A stretch of DNA of 36,776 nucleotides from SLJN01 sp964505385 (GTDB taxonomy: Bacteria; Bacteroidota; Rhodothermia; Balneolales; Natronogracilivirgulaceae), in contig CAZDIA010000031.1 in assembly GCA_964505385.1 (NCBI GenBank), positions 1 through 36,776 on the forward strand, given 5' to 3'. Below, piece after piece: positions 17,298 to 25,751 of this stretch. The first letter of the stretch is position 1, and each line of letters opens with the position of its first letter. The notes below the pieces were generated by a model, which saw only the letters and a list, made by a program, of their open reading frames with translations, was not told the DNA's origin and searched no databases. The translations under genes were made by a program, and so were the position numbers.

Positions 17298-17597
17298 TTA
17301 GTCAAATAATTTCACATGATCCGCGATCATCTCCACCGACCACACAGGATCCATTACTACGGAAAGTTTCACTTCTCCTAAATCAGAAAGAGCGGATATA
17401 GCCTGTTGCTCAATGAAGCGCCGCATCGGGCAGGCCGGGGTGGTCATGGTTATTTGAACAAAAAGTTTGTCATCTTCTGCATAAATCTGATATACCAATC
17501 CAAGATCTACAATATTGATACCCACCTCAGGATCAATCACTTCCCGCAATCGACTGACCACCTCCTTGCGCAAAGCCACTTCTTCTTTAGTATTCAT
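17298..17597 (-). CDS. MIP18/DUF59 Fe-S cluster assembly factor
   Basis: A 99-residue single-domain DUF59 (MIP18/SufT/PaaD-like) protein. Family landmarks are EVIDPEVGINIVDLGLVY (19-36), the TTPACPMR motif with its one cysteine, and the VMDPVW strand. Such proteins help load or mature Fe-S clusters; stand-alone copies often sit beside nitrogen-oxide genes in Bacteroidota. It is the first gene of a two-gene operon with the NnrS-like gene. GGGAGGAG lies well upstream of the ATG (about 14 nt), so its use as a ribosome site is uncertain. The same domain also opens Mrp at 22934. Confidence 0.88.
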   Translation of the reverse strand: MNTKEEVALRKEVVSRLREVIDPEVGINIVDLGLVYQIYAEDDKLFVQITMTTPACPMRRFIEQQAISALSDLGEVKLSVVMDPVWSVEMIADHVKLFD

Positions 17598-18245
17598 TAT
17601 TAATTGTTATGCTCCTCCCGGAACCATCCAACCAATTATTCAATCCGTCAAAACTTTATTAAATCCAAAGCCTTGCGGGGGCTAATTGGCTTTTCAGTAA
17701 TACTTTTTGATTATGCCGGATTGTAGCAAGAAACCGGCATAATTACAATATTAAAACTGTTATTACCTTTTTTATTGTTACACGGCCCCCCTGTAGTGTT
17801 TCATGCCGACGAAATTCTGAAAAATATTTACCGTTTTTTTAAACCTGAGCGTTTTTTGCATCAATTGTGAGTGCCCGAATATTTAAAAAAAGCGCTTTTT
17901 TAAACTATATAAGTCATTCTTTTTCTTTTGCAATCGGCTATAATACGTGTTTATTAGATTTGTTATACAATAGCTATATTAAAAGCTCACTACAGGTGGA
18001 TCTGGTGAGTTAAGTGTCAGGCGTAGTTAAGGTGGATTAAGCCCCGTAGCTATCCAATGCAAAGTATAGAAGTATTTTGGTTTTAATAATCAAAGCCAAC
18101 CCTTTTTTGCATACGGGTGATCAGTATATGATTCGGGGATGCCTTTTAATATGAGTAGGGCAAATGTTATCCGCCTTACTGGTTTCGCTTACATAGTGCC
18201 TCAAACAGCCACTATGTAATGAATATTCTATAGATCAAAAATATT
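17598..18245. promoter_or_regulatory. Divergent control region and structured gdhA leader
   Basis: A 648-bp spacer between the MIP18-like operon (minus) and gdhA (plus), without a recognisable gene. It holds several inverted repeats: ATTATGCCGG/CCGGCATAAT around 17711-17744, the palindrome AAAAAAGCGCTTTTTT near 17886-17901, and ATGCAAA/TTTGCAT (about 18056-18112) enclosing TTGGTTTT/AAAGCCAA. A TATAAT at 17939-17944 could be a -10 box for a long gdhA leader of about 295 nt. No known riboswitch or small-RNA consensus was identified. Confidence 0.4.
18189..18219. promoter_or_regulatory. Inverted repeat upstream of gdhA
   Basis: A perfect 10-bp inverted repeat, TTACATAGTG and CACTATGTAA, with an 11-nt spacer, ends 26 bp before the gdhA start. 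It may be an operator or an RNA hairpin just before the start codon. The regulator is unknown. Confidence 0.45.
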
Positions 18246-19616
18246 ATGGACAAAAAATATCGTTCTCATTTTAATTCCTTTGTGGAGGAAGTTGAAAGAA
18301 AAAACCCACATGAGCCGGAATTTCTTCAGGCAGTTAGAGAAGTTGCCGAAGCAGTTATCCCCTTTATGACGGATCACCCAAAGTACCTGAATAGCAATAT
18401 ATTGCAACGTATGGTCGAACCTGAAAGAGTTATCATGTTTCGGGTGCCCTGGGTTGATGATAACAAAAATGTACAGGTGAACCGCGGTATCCGGGTGCAG
18501 TTCAATTCGGCGATAGGTCCATATAAAGGCGGACTGCGATTTCAACCCTCCGTTAATCTAAGTGTTCTGAAATTCCTTGGCTTTGAACAAGTATTGAAAA
18601 ATGCCCTAACTACACTTCCACTTGGTGGGGCAAAAGGAGGAGCAGACTTTGATCCCAAAGGAAAATCAGACAATGAAGTAATGAATTTCTGCCAAAGCTA
18701 CATGTCGGAATTGCACCGCCATATCAATAAATCTACCGATATCCCTGCAGGCGATATCGGTGTAGGTACCAGAGAAATCGGCTACCTGTTCGGGCAGTAC
18801 AAGCGACTAGAAAATGAGTTTGCCGGAGTGATGACAGGTAAGGATATTAACTGGGGCGGCTCCCTGATCCGGCCGGAATCAACCGGTTACGGCACCGTAT
18901 ATTTTATTGAAGAAATGCTCAAAATGATTGACGACGATTTGAAAGACAAAAAAGTCGTCGTCTCAGGTTCTGGCAATGTAGCGCAATATGTTATAGAAAA
19001 AGTATCAGAACTGGGCGGCCTGGCACTCACGGCTTCAGACTCCAATGGGTTCATTTTGGCACGGGACGGTCTTACGCAGCAGCATCTTGATTTCATGAAA
19101 GAGCTGAAAAACCAGGAGCGTGGAAGAATCAGTCAATTTGCTGAAGAGTTTTCCGACGTCAAATATTTTGATAATCAGGAGGTTTGGAACGCTGGTGATC
19201 ACCTTGATCAAATTGATGTTGCCATTCCCTGCGCCACCGAAAATGAACTTGATGGAAACCATGCCCGTAAATTGATGGAAAAAGGAGTTAAAGTACTTGG
19301 TGAAGGCGCTAATATGCCATGTACTGAAGATGCCGTGCATTTATTCCAGGAAAGCGAAGTATTATTCGCACCGGGTAAGGCAGCCAATGCGGGCGGTGTC
19401 GCGACATCAGGGTTGGAAATGTCACAGAATGCCTTAAGACTCAGTTGGGACCGTGAAAAAGTTGATGACAAACTTCGCACCATCATGTATAATGTGCATC
19501 AGCAGTGTTTGGAATACGGTAAAAAAGAGAACGGCGGTATCGATTACATTAAAGGTGCAAGTGTTGCCGGCTTTGTCAAGGTGGCTGATGCCATGATAGA
19601 TCAAGGTGTGGTGTAG
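18246..19616 (+). CDS. gdhA: NADP-type glutamate dehydrogenase
   Basis: A 456-residue hexameric-type glutamate dehydrogenase that makes glutamate from 2-oxoglutarate and ammonium. The substrate lysine K94 (GPYKGGLRF), the catalytic lysine K130 in LPLGGAKGGADFDP and the catalytic aspartate in DIPAGDIGVG (D170) are all present. The NAD(P) fold carries VVVSGSGNVAQYV. Length and sequence match the E. coli GdhA class (about 447), which is usually NADPH-dependent and biosynthetic. The gene stands alone behind a long, structured upstream region. Cofactor preference is inferred from family. Confidence 0.96.
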   Translation: MDKKYRSHFNSFVEEVERKNPHEPEFLQAVREVAEAVIPFMTDHPKYLNSNILQRMVEPERVIMFRVPWVDDNKNVQVNRGIRVQFNSAIGPYKGGLRFQPSVNLSVLKFLGFEQVLKNALTTLPLGGAKGGADFDPKGKSDNEVMNFCQSYMSELHRHINKSTDIPAGDIGVGTREIGYLFGQYKRLENEFAGVMTGKDINWGGSLIRPESTGYGTVYFIEEMLKMIDDDLKDKKVVVSGSGNVAQYVIEKVSELGGLALTASDSNGFILARDGLTQQHLDFMKELKNQERGRISQFAEEFSDVKYFDNQEVWNAGDHLDQIDVAIPCATENELDGNHARKLMEKGVKVLGEGANMPCTEDAVHLFQESEVLFAPGKAANAGGVATSGLEMSQNALRLSWDREKVDDKLRTIMYNVHQQCLEYGKKENGGIDYIKGASVAGFVKVADAMIDQGVV

Positions 19617-19702
19617 TTTATCATTAAACATATGCCGGGTGTTTATGCCAAAACGGCGGCTTCTCTCGCGTAGAAAATCCCACTTGGATGGGCAATTTCT
19701 GT

Positions 19703-19943
19703 TTACCCGTTCTCCTTCAATACGTTAACTTTACACTCATTCGGCATCGCTTCCAGATATTCCCGGCGGAACGGCTCACTGCTTTCAGCTTTCAGCTTGC
19801 ATCTGGTAGTAGAGCGGTTTGGGATCGTAGTCATTAATATAAGTAAAACAATCGCCGGCTATAAGTTCCTTAAATAAATTCAGCAGCTTTTCGTGCCGCT
19901 TAATCGGAACGAGCGTACGTATATCAAGTCCTTTATCGGACAT
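19703..19943 (-). pseudogene. DUF2249 gene broken by a 7-bp tandem duplication
   Basis: From the ATG at 19941-19943 the frame reads MSDKGLDIRTLVPIKRHEKL ... INDYDPKPLYYQMQAES, the hallmark of DUF2249 (LD-R...P..RH..., NDHDPKPLYYQ). It then hits a TGA at 19785-19787. The DNA there carries GCTGAAA twice in tandem. Removing one copy restores a frame of 77 codons ending EPFRREYLEAM ... KVNVLKENG and a TAA at 19703-19705, the normal length for the family. DUF2249 proteins often travel with hemerythrin-like, NnrS and nitric-oxide reductase genes. The unshifted product would be a truncated 52-residue protein, possibly still folded in part. Confidence 0.8.
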
Positions 19944-20464
19944 GTTTGGTCAGGTATTTGGTCAGATAAAATGAGAAATCGCACCAAAAATAGAACAACC
20001 TATAACAATTAAAATCTGTTATAACCTATTTTATAGATTAAATATCTTTTGAATATCATTCTCCGTTGATTATTCAAAATGCAAATACCGGCCAATTACT
20101 TGCAGTTTAAACATTGGTAAATCCGGTCAAATAAGCTAATAATTCAAGATCCAAGTAGTTATTAACATCACTACACCGGGCAGTCAATATTGTATGTTTA
20201 GCTAAAGTTGGAACAAATAAAAGGCTCGGGTTGGTTTGTTTTCACAAAAAATCAAATGATATACTATGCCAAATTTTTGGGGAATGACTAGAAGAGATTA
20301 TCGGTTGAGATGGCTTCCTGACTTTAAAACCTGCGAGATCAGCAAATGCGAAGTGAAATAAAGCATAGAATCAGCCGCATTTTTGATCAACTTGATATTA
20401 TTTAATACACCAAATTGAATCCTTAAACTTTTTCTTACTTATAATCTAATTCCTATTTCTTTCT
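19944..20464. other. Spacer upstream of the DUF2249 remnant and lplA
   Basis: AT-rich spacer between divergent genes. It has a perfect 7-bp inverted repeat TATAACA/TGTTATA (20001-20023). At 20029-20051 (minus strand) lies AAAGATATTTAATCTATA, which loosely matches the palindrome in front of the two Rrf2 genes. A 31-codon frame at 20266-20361 is too short to support. Nothing else is recognised. Confidence 0.35.
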
Positions 20465-21481
20465 ATGATTTACGTTGACAACGAGGGTATTACAGATCCC
20501 CGGGTTAATCTCGCCCTTGAAGAGTATATCCTTCGCAATTTCCAAAAATCTGATGACTACCTGCTATTTTACATAAATGAACCATCCATCATCATAGGTC
20601 GTAATCAAAACACGCTTGAAGAAATTAACGACGAATACATCAGAAAACACGGCATACATGTCGTTCGGCGCATGTCTGGTGGTGGGGCTGTATACCACGA
20701 CCTGGGGAATTTAAACTTCAGTTTCAACACAACTTATAAACAGGAAAACCTGAACAACTTTAAGAAATTCAATGAACCGGTGGTTCGGATTCTAAACGAT
20801 ATGGGAGTACCGGCTGAGATGAGTGGACGCAATGATATCCTTGCCGAGGGCCGTAAAATTTCAGGAAACGCCCAGCACGCCACAAAATGGCGGATGTTCA
20901 GCCATGGTACTTTGCTGTTCAACAGCGATCTTGGTGAAGTGGTCAATGCCCTTAATGTAAAGATGAACAAAATTCAGTCGAAAGGGCATAAGTCTGTGCG
21001 TAGTCGTGTAGCCAATATTACTGAGTTTCTTGAAGATCAGGATATGACGATAACTGAATTCAAACAGCGAATTCTGGAGGGGCTCTATCATGATAAAAGC
21101 TCATTCACAACTTATAAACTTACGAATGAAGAATGGGCTGCGGTGCACAAACTTAAAGAAGAAAAATACGGCAACTGGCACTGGAACTACGGAAGGTCAC
21201 CAAAATTCAATATCCAGCGCAGCAAAAGATTTCCAATCGGTGAAATAGATTTACGAATTGACGTGCACGAGGGTTATATCAACAATATGAAGGTTTATGG
21301 TGATTTCCTTGGATCAGGACCAGTTGAAGATGTAGAAGAATTGCTTAAGGGCATTCGCTATAATCCTGAAGAAATTGCCGAAACTCTGATGGATTTCGAC
21401 CTAAAGCAATATTTTGGTGATATTGATAAGGATGAGTTTCTAAATCTTGTTTATGGTGAAGATGACGATGTGGTTAAGTAA
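20465..21481 (+). CDS. lplA: Lipoate-protein ligase A
   Basis: A 338-residue ligase that activates lipoate with ATP and attaches it to lipoyl domains of 2-oxoacid dehydrogenases or GcvH. The biotin/lipoate ligase core shows IIIGRNQNTLEEIN (46-60), the lipoate loop VRRMSGGGAVYHDLGNLNFS (67-86), GRNDILAEGRKISGNAQ and FSHGTLLFN. The C-terminal accessory domain (about 250-338), with KRFPIGEIDLRIDVHEGYI, is included, so the enzyme is of the full LplA type. It is a single gene, with the SufR-like regulator 288 bp downstream. Confidence 0.95.
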   Translation: MIYVDNEGITDPRVNLALEEYILRNFQKSDDYLLFYINEPSIIIGRNQNTLEEINDEYIRKHGIHVVRRMSGGGAVYHDLGNLNFSFNTTYKQENLNNFKKFNEPVVRILNDMGVPAEMSGRNDILAEGRKISGNAQHATKWRMFSHGTLLFNSDLGEVVNALNVKMNKIQSKGHKSVRSRVANITEFLEDQDMTITEFKQRILEGLYHDKSSFTTYKLTNEEWAAVHKLKEEKYGNWHWNYGRSPKFNIQRSKRFPIGEIDLRIDVHEGYINNMKVYGDFLGSGPVEDVEELLKGIRYNPEEIAETLMDFDLKQYFGDIDKDEFLNLVYGEDDDVVK

Positions 21482-21728
21482 TATGATCACAACCGGTTAC
21501 TATCTCAGCGATTAAAACACCTATCCCTGACAAGCCGGCACAAAAAAGGTTTTTAAAATTACTGGGTGCTGGGTTCAGCCGAAATCAGTCAAAAAAACTG
21601 AAACGGTTTAACATCCCACATAACCGGCTCCACAATTAACACAGAGTTGCGGAAAAGTAGTACTGAGTGAGGATATTAACAAATTAAATAGGATAAAACC
21701 TTTTTTATTACCCAGAAGAAGTGTTAAC

Positions 21729-21768
21729 TTCCCGTTAATCAATTAACCTGGATTAATCAAATCGGGAA
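21729..21768. promoter_or_regulatory. Nested inverted repeat at the start of the SufR-like gene
   Basis: TTCCCG (21729-21734) pairs with CGGGAA (21763-21768), and just inside TTAATC (21735-21740) pairs with GATTAA (21751-21756). The repeat ends one base before the ATG at 21770, a suitable place for autoregulation by the encoded HTH protein. Confidence 0.35.
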
Positions 21769-21769
21769 T

Positions 21770-22396
21770 ATGGTCTCCGGCCCCAAAAAACAATTATTAA
21801 ATCTTATCAAGAAAAACGGTGAAATTTCTCTTGATGAAGCCATTACCGAAACCGGTGTTACCAAAACCACCCTCCGGGAGCATTTAAGCCAGCTTGAACG
21901 CGATGGTTATCTTACTCACCACTTTGTACGCTACGGCCCCGGACGTCCAAGTCTTAGATACCGGTTGACGTCGAAAGGTCATAGCTTCTACCCTACCCGC
22001 GAGCCTGAATTGATGCGGCAATTTTTGGTTTACCTGAAAGAGAACGGACAAACCGGTGTTATCGAAAATTTCTTTCGGGAGTTTTGGCAAAAACGGCTCG
22101 AGCGTGTCCGGAGAAAGCTTAAAGATCTTCCTGATGATCGACCTGAAGCCCGGTTTAATATTCTGCTTTCGGTGCTTGAAGAAGAAGGTTTTATGCCGGA
22201 CTTGATCGAACTGGAAGACGGAAGCGTCGCAATACGGGAATGTAATTGCCCCTTTCGTGAAGTTGTCAAAGAAACCGACCTGCCCTGCCGGCTGGAAGCT
22301 GATTTTTTCAAGCAGGTTTTTGATGAAAATACCGAACGCTCTGAATATATCCCGAATGGCGATTACTCTTGCAGCTATAAAGTGAATATGGATTAA
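21770..22396 (+). CDS. SufR-like Fe-S winged-helix regulator
   Basis: A 208-residue regulator with an N-terminal winged helix (about 5-70: LLNLIKKNGEISLDEAI, TKTTLREHLSQLERDGYL, GPGRPSLRYRLT). The C-terminal region carries cysteines C158, C160, C173 and C201 (ECNCPF, LPCRLEADFF, YSCSYKV). This is the pattern of SufR-type repressors, which bind a 4Fe-4S cluster and control Fe-S assembly genes. Mrp, an Fe-S carrier, lies two genes downstream on the same strand, and a palindrome overlaps the promoter. Target genes are inferred; no suf operon is in the window. Confidence 0.82.
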   Translation: MVSGPKKQLLNLIKKNGEISLDEAITETGVTKTTLREHLSQLERDGYLTHHFVRYGPGRPSLRYRLTSKGHSFYPTREPELMRQFLVYLKENGQTGVIENFFREFWQKRLERVRRKLKDLPDDRPEARFNILLSVLEEEGFMPDLIELEDGSVAIRECNCPFREVVKETDLPCRLEADFFKQVFDENTERSEYIPNGDYSCSYKVNMD

Positions 22397-22433
22397 TAAG
22401 TAAACCGGGCTACTACGTACAGGTAATGTGATC

Positions 22434-22835
22434 ATGTGCCAAATTTCGGTCTTTCTCCACATCCTCATCGCCATGTTCTGGATCGGCGGGATGCTTTTTA
22501 CCGCAGCCATTCTGGTGCCGGCTACCCGCAAAAAACTTGCGAACCGCCGTGGCGAACTGTTTACAGAGTTGGACACCCGCTTCAGCCGGCTTACCTGGAT
22601 TTTGTTTCCCTTTTTGATTTTAATCGAAATCCTTTCCCTTCCCGGGCAGGGTTATCAGTTAAGGCACCTGATCACATCCGATTTATGGGTCGCACCAAAA
22701 GCTTCACGGCTGATGCATTCGCAACCCAAAACTGATTACACCCAAAAAATCAGATTGATTTCTTCCTGGACCGGGCGGGTTAATTTATTGCTGGGATTGA
22801 TCATCGTATATTTTGCTGTTTCATTGGTACGATAA
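22434..22835 (+). CDS. CopD-like small membrane protein, internally shortened
   Basis: A protein of about 133 residues starting at ATG 22434 (a GTG at 22428 is possible). The first helix CQISVFLHILIAMFWIGGML and the LVPATRK turn are typical of CopD/DUF4149-like proteins. The end, TGRVNLLLGLIIVYFAV, matches the last helix of that family. The centre is too short: GYQLRHLITSDLW runs straight into VAPKASRLMH, where relatives have another membrane helix of about 25-30 residues ending HDFxLGPKA. This suggests an in-frame deletion between similar TGDLW/HDFW-like words. The gene is open and could yield a protein, but one helix appears lost. Confidence 0.6.
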   Translation: MCQISVFLHILIAMFWIGGMLFTAAILVPATRKKLANRRGELFTELDTRFSRLTWILFPFLILIEILSLPGQGYQLRHLITSDLWVAPKASRLMHSQPKTDYTQKIRLISSWTGRVNLLLGLIIVYFAVSLVR

Positions 22836-22933
22836 TCACATTTTTTAAGTTGTGTACTTGAATATAAAACTCAACATTTACAGTCGAATAAACTCAATCA
22901 GCTGAACTTTTTTAAACTCCAAAAAAAATTATT

Positions 22934-24001
22934 ATGGCTACTGCAGAAGACATACAAGATGCACTGAAACTGGTAATGCATCCCCAACACGGCAAAGATG
23001 TGGTTTCTCTTGGTATGATTGAAAACCTGAATATCAGTGATGAAACTATTTCTTTTACCCTTAAACCTACCTCACCCGACGACAGTGCAGTCGAAAAACT
23101 GAAAGAGGATTGCATTGAAAATGTAAAAGGACTGGTAGATTCGCATGTAAATGTGGAAGTGGAGATAGCTTCTGTGGAATCCGACAATCCTTTGGATAAA
23201 ATCAATAATATTATTGCAGTCGCTTCCGGAAAAGGTGGAGTTGGCAAATCTATGGTAGCAGCTAACCTGGCTTGCGCCCTGGCCAATACGGGTGCCAAAG
23301 TAGGCCTGGTTGATACCGATATTTACGGACCAAGTGTACCTACGATGTTCGGAATTAATGAACGGCCGAATATTAATACCAAACGCAAATTGATCCCGCT
23401 GGAAAAATTCGGAGTAAAACTGGTTTCTATGGGATTTCTTGTGGACACCGATCAATCGGTAATCTGGCGCGGACCGATGGTCTCCAGTGCAGTAAAACAA
23501 TTCATTAATGATGTGGAATGGGGCGAGCTTGATTATCTTGTTATGGACCTCCCCCCCGGCACGGGCGATATTCAGCTGACCATTGTTCAGACGATTCCCA
23601 TTACCGGATCCATCATCGTTTCCACACCTCAGGATGTTGCGTTGAGTGATGCACAGAAGGGTGTAGCCATGTTCAACAAGGTTAATGTACCGGTACTCGG
23701 CATCGTTGAAAATATGGCCTACTTTACCCCGCCCGAACTTCCGGAAAACAAATATTACATCTTTGGAAAGGGAGGAGCGCGAAAACTCGCCGAAAAGCTG
23801 GAAGTTCCGTTCCTTGGTGAAGTCCCCATAGAAGAAAAAACACGGGAAGCTGGTGATATCGGTAAACCTATTGTAGTAGAAGATCCCACCGCTTCCTCTT
23901 CCGTCGCTCTGAACGAACTTGCTACACAGACGATTCAAAAAATCGAAGAGCGTAATCAAAGTCAGCCGCCTACAGAAAAGGTGGATATTAAGATTAAGTA
24001 G
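22934..24001 (+). CDS. mrp: Mrp/NBP35-family Fe-S carrier ATPase
   Basis: A 355-residue P-loop protein that carries and transfers Fe-S clusters. Residues 1-80 form an N-terminal DUF59 domain. The ATPase follows with the deviant Walker A SGKGGVGKS (98-106), DTDIYGPSVP and DLPPGTGD. The CxxC cluster motif of ApbC/Nbp35 is absent: the matching stretch reads NMAYFTPPELPENKYYIFG, as in other Bacteroidota Mrp proteins. It follows the SufR-like and CopD-like genes. The stop codon overlaps a repeat end (see 23999). Confidence 0.94.
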   Translation: MATAEDIQDALKLVMHPQHGKDVVSLGMIENLNISDETISFTLKPTSPDDSAVEKLKEDCIENVKGLVDSHVNVEVEIASVESDNPLDKINNIIAVASGKGGVGKSMVAANLACALANTGAKVGLVDTDIYGPSVPTMFGINERPNINTKRKLIPLEKFGVKLVSMGFLVDTDQSVIWRGPMVSSAVKQFINDVEWGELDYLVMDLPPGTGDIQLTIVQTIPITGSIIVSTPQDVALSDAQKGVAMFNKVNVPVLGIVENMAYFTPPELPENKYYIFGKGGARKLAEKLEVPFLGEVPIEEKTREAGDIGKPIVVEDPTASSSVALNELATQTIQKIEERNQSQPPTEKVDIKIK

Positions 24002-24021
24002 TGCCTCTAAGAATTTTCTTA
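23999..24021. repeat. Solo copy of the 26.1-kb element end at the mrp stop
   Basis: The 15-mer TAGTGCCTCTAAGAA at 23999-24013 is the exact reverse complement of 26258-26272, the right end of the 153-bp inverted-repeat element. Its first three bases are the mrp stop codon. TAAGAA-TT-TTCTTA (24008-24021) makes a small palindrome there. Confidence 0.65.
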
Positions 24022-24051
24022 CACACACTAAATAGCGTTGTAGTATAAATA

Positions 24052-24107
24052 AAGTAATTACATGCAGATTTAAACTACTTTTAGATCTGCATGTAATTGA
24101 AGTAATT
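24052..24107. repeat. 13-bp inverted repeat flanked by 8-bp direct repeats
   Basis: A perfect 13-bp stem (24057-24069 with 24085-24097; ATTACATGCAGAT and its complement) has a 15-nt loop. The direct repeat AAGTAATT lies at 24052-24059 and 24100-24107. It lies between mrp and hemN. It may act as a terminator hairpin, but there is no T-run, and the flanks resemble a tiny insertion. Confidence 0.55.
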
Positions 24108-24160
24108 CGATAAACAAACTATATTTCAGATATACAACTCTTTAATAAGCCGTCACTTAT

Positions 24161-25525
24161 ATGATCGCCGACACCATCATCCAAAAATATAACATTCAGG
24201 TGCCACGCTACACATCATACCCTACTGCTCTGAAGTTTCAGGAGATGGATGATTATACCCATCAGGTGAATGAGCTGATGGAGCACAATCGGCAGCCCCG
24301 GGATATCTCTCTGTATCTTCACCTACCGTTTTGTGAATCACTTTGCTGGTATTGCGGATGTACCCGGATCATCTCCCGCAAGCAGGAAAGCAGCGCTCAA
24401 TATCTGAGATATCTGGATACAGAGCTGGATCTGTTGCTGCCTCACCTTCACCCGGAAAACCGGGTAATCCAGGTGCATCTGGGCGGCGGCACTCCCACTT
24501 TTCTCACGCCGGACGAACTCCGATGGCTCGGCAACCGGCTTCATCAACGTTTCAATATTGCTGATGATGCCGAAATGAGCGTCGAAATTGATCCGCGGGC
24601 CGCGACAGAAGTTCATATAAAAGCACTTGCTGAAACAGGTTTTAACCGTGGTTCATTGGGTGTTCAAGATGTAAATGAGAAAGTTCAACACGCAATCAAC
24701 CGTGTTCAGCCGGTAGAAATGGTGGAAGAAGTCATGAGCTGGCTCAGGCAGGAAAATTTCTATTCCATCAACTTTGATTTGGTTTACGGGCTGCCGCACC
24801 AAACGCGGGATAGCATTCGCGAGAGTATGGCGGAAATCACCCGGATGGAGCCCGACCGACTGGCGGTATATAGTTACGCTCATGTTCCGTGGATGAAGCC
24901 GAACCAGAAACTAATCGATAGCGAAACACTACCTGAAGCAACAGAAAAATTCCGGCTGATGGAAACCGTAACTCAAGAGCTAACCGGGAACGGGTACTAT
25001 GCTATAGGCATGGATCATTTTGCCAAACCGGATGATGAACTCTCCATTGCCAAAAAGCAAAATGAACTGCACCGCAATTTTCAGGGATATTCCACCCGGC
25101 CTAATGTGGATTTGTATGCGCTGGGAATGTCCGGTATTTCTCAGGTTGGTGATCAGTATCTGCAAAATCGAAAAGAGTTGCCGGATTATTACAATACTCT
25201 TGATACCAACCGGTTACCCTACTTTAAAAGCTATTCTCTTACCGGTGAAGACCGCCTCCGCAGAAGCGTAATCATGTCGCTGATGTGCGATATGCAGCTC
25301 GATTTTGATCAGCAGTCTGAAAAACTTGGTATTGTTTTCAGGGATCATTTTTATGAAGAGATCGAACAGTTGCATCCTTTTGTTGAAGACGGGCTGATTG
25401 AATGGACGGATAACGGATTTAAACTAACGCCAACCGGTCGCTTCTTTGTCCGCAATGTCGCTATGACCTTCGATGCATACATCGACACGGGTGCAGACCA
25501 GAAACGATATTCGAAGTCAGTGTAG
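24161..25525 (+). CDS. hemN: Oxygen-independent coproporphyrinogen III oxidase
   Basis: A 454-residue radical-SAM enzyme that decarboxylates coproporphyrinogen III in haem synthesis without oxygen. The cluster motif is CESLCWYCGC (C58, C62, C65 and the extra C67), the signature of true HemN rather than HemW. The N-terminal PRYTSYPTA trip-wire, GGGTPTF and the segment EIDPRAATEVHIKALAETGF are also present. Length equals E. coli HemN (457). It supports haem synthesis under anoxic conditions and so fits the nitrogen-oxide genes nearby. Transcription is probably independent of mrp, since hairpins lie between them. Confidence 0.95.
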   Translation: MIADTIIQKYNIQVPRYTSYPTALKFQEMDDYTHQVNELMEHNRQPRDISLYLHLPFCESLCWYCGCTRIISRKQESSAQYLRYLDTELDLLLPHLHPENRVIQVHLGGGTPTFLTPDELRWLGNRLHQRFNIADDAEMSVEIDPRAATEVHIKALAETGFNRGSLGVQDVNEKVQHAINRVQPVEMVEEVMSWLRQENFYSINFDLVYGLPHQTRDSIRESMAEITRMEPDRLAVYSYAHVPWMKPNQKLIDSETLPEATEKFRLMETVTQELTGNGYYAIGMDHFAKPDDELSIAKKQNELHRNFQGYSTRPNVDLYALGMSGISQVGDQYLQNRKELPDYYNTLDTNRLPYFKSYSLTGEDRLRRSVIMSLMCDMQLDFDQQSEKLGIVFRDHFYEEIEQLHPFVEDGLIEWTDNGFKLTPTGRFFVRNVAMTFDAYIDTGADQKRYSKSV

Positions 25526-25596
25526 TTGTGGACTTTAGATTCATTTTATATATATTGTTTCTATGGTTTAATTTAAAGCCATAAAAAAGTAACAAT

Positions 25597-25610
25597 TTAA
25601 GTATACTTAA
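25597..25610. promoter_or_regulatory. Perfect 14-bp palindrome upstream of the DoxX-like gene
   Basis: TTAAGTATACTTAA is a perfect palindrome about 140 bp before the DoxX-like gene. Its TTAAG half-site is shared with the palindrome in front of the Rrf2 gene at 28.3 kb. A TTGACA near 25675 followed by TGTTAA 17 bases later could be a promoter for the gene. Confidence 0.35.
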
Positions 25611-25751
25611 CAGGGATTTTATGGATGATGATTTGTTGTCTATCGCATGACACTGTATATCTGTTGTTCTTGCATTGACAAAATTTAATTCCTTTAATGT
25701 TAAAGTATAACTACTACTCATAATTGGAACATAAACAAAAAGGAATAAATT

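Noticed and set aside
17940..18240. 6S RNA, tmRNA, SRP RNA or known riboswitch in the gdhA leader
   Set aside because: No conserved sequence core of any of these could be matched by eye.
20266..20361. 31-codon plus-strand frame (MPNFWGMTRRDYRL...)
   Set aside because: Too short, no ribosome site, no family resemblance.
21884..22576. Minus-strand frame across the SufR-like and CopD-like genes
   Set aside because: It spans two plus-strand genes and has no recognisable features.
23072..24028. Minus-strand open frame opposite mrp
   Set aside because: mrp is unambiguous on the plus strand, and the antisense translation has no domain.
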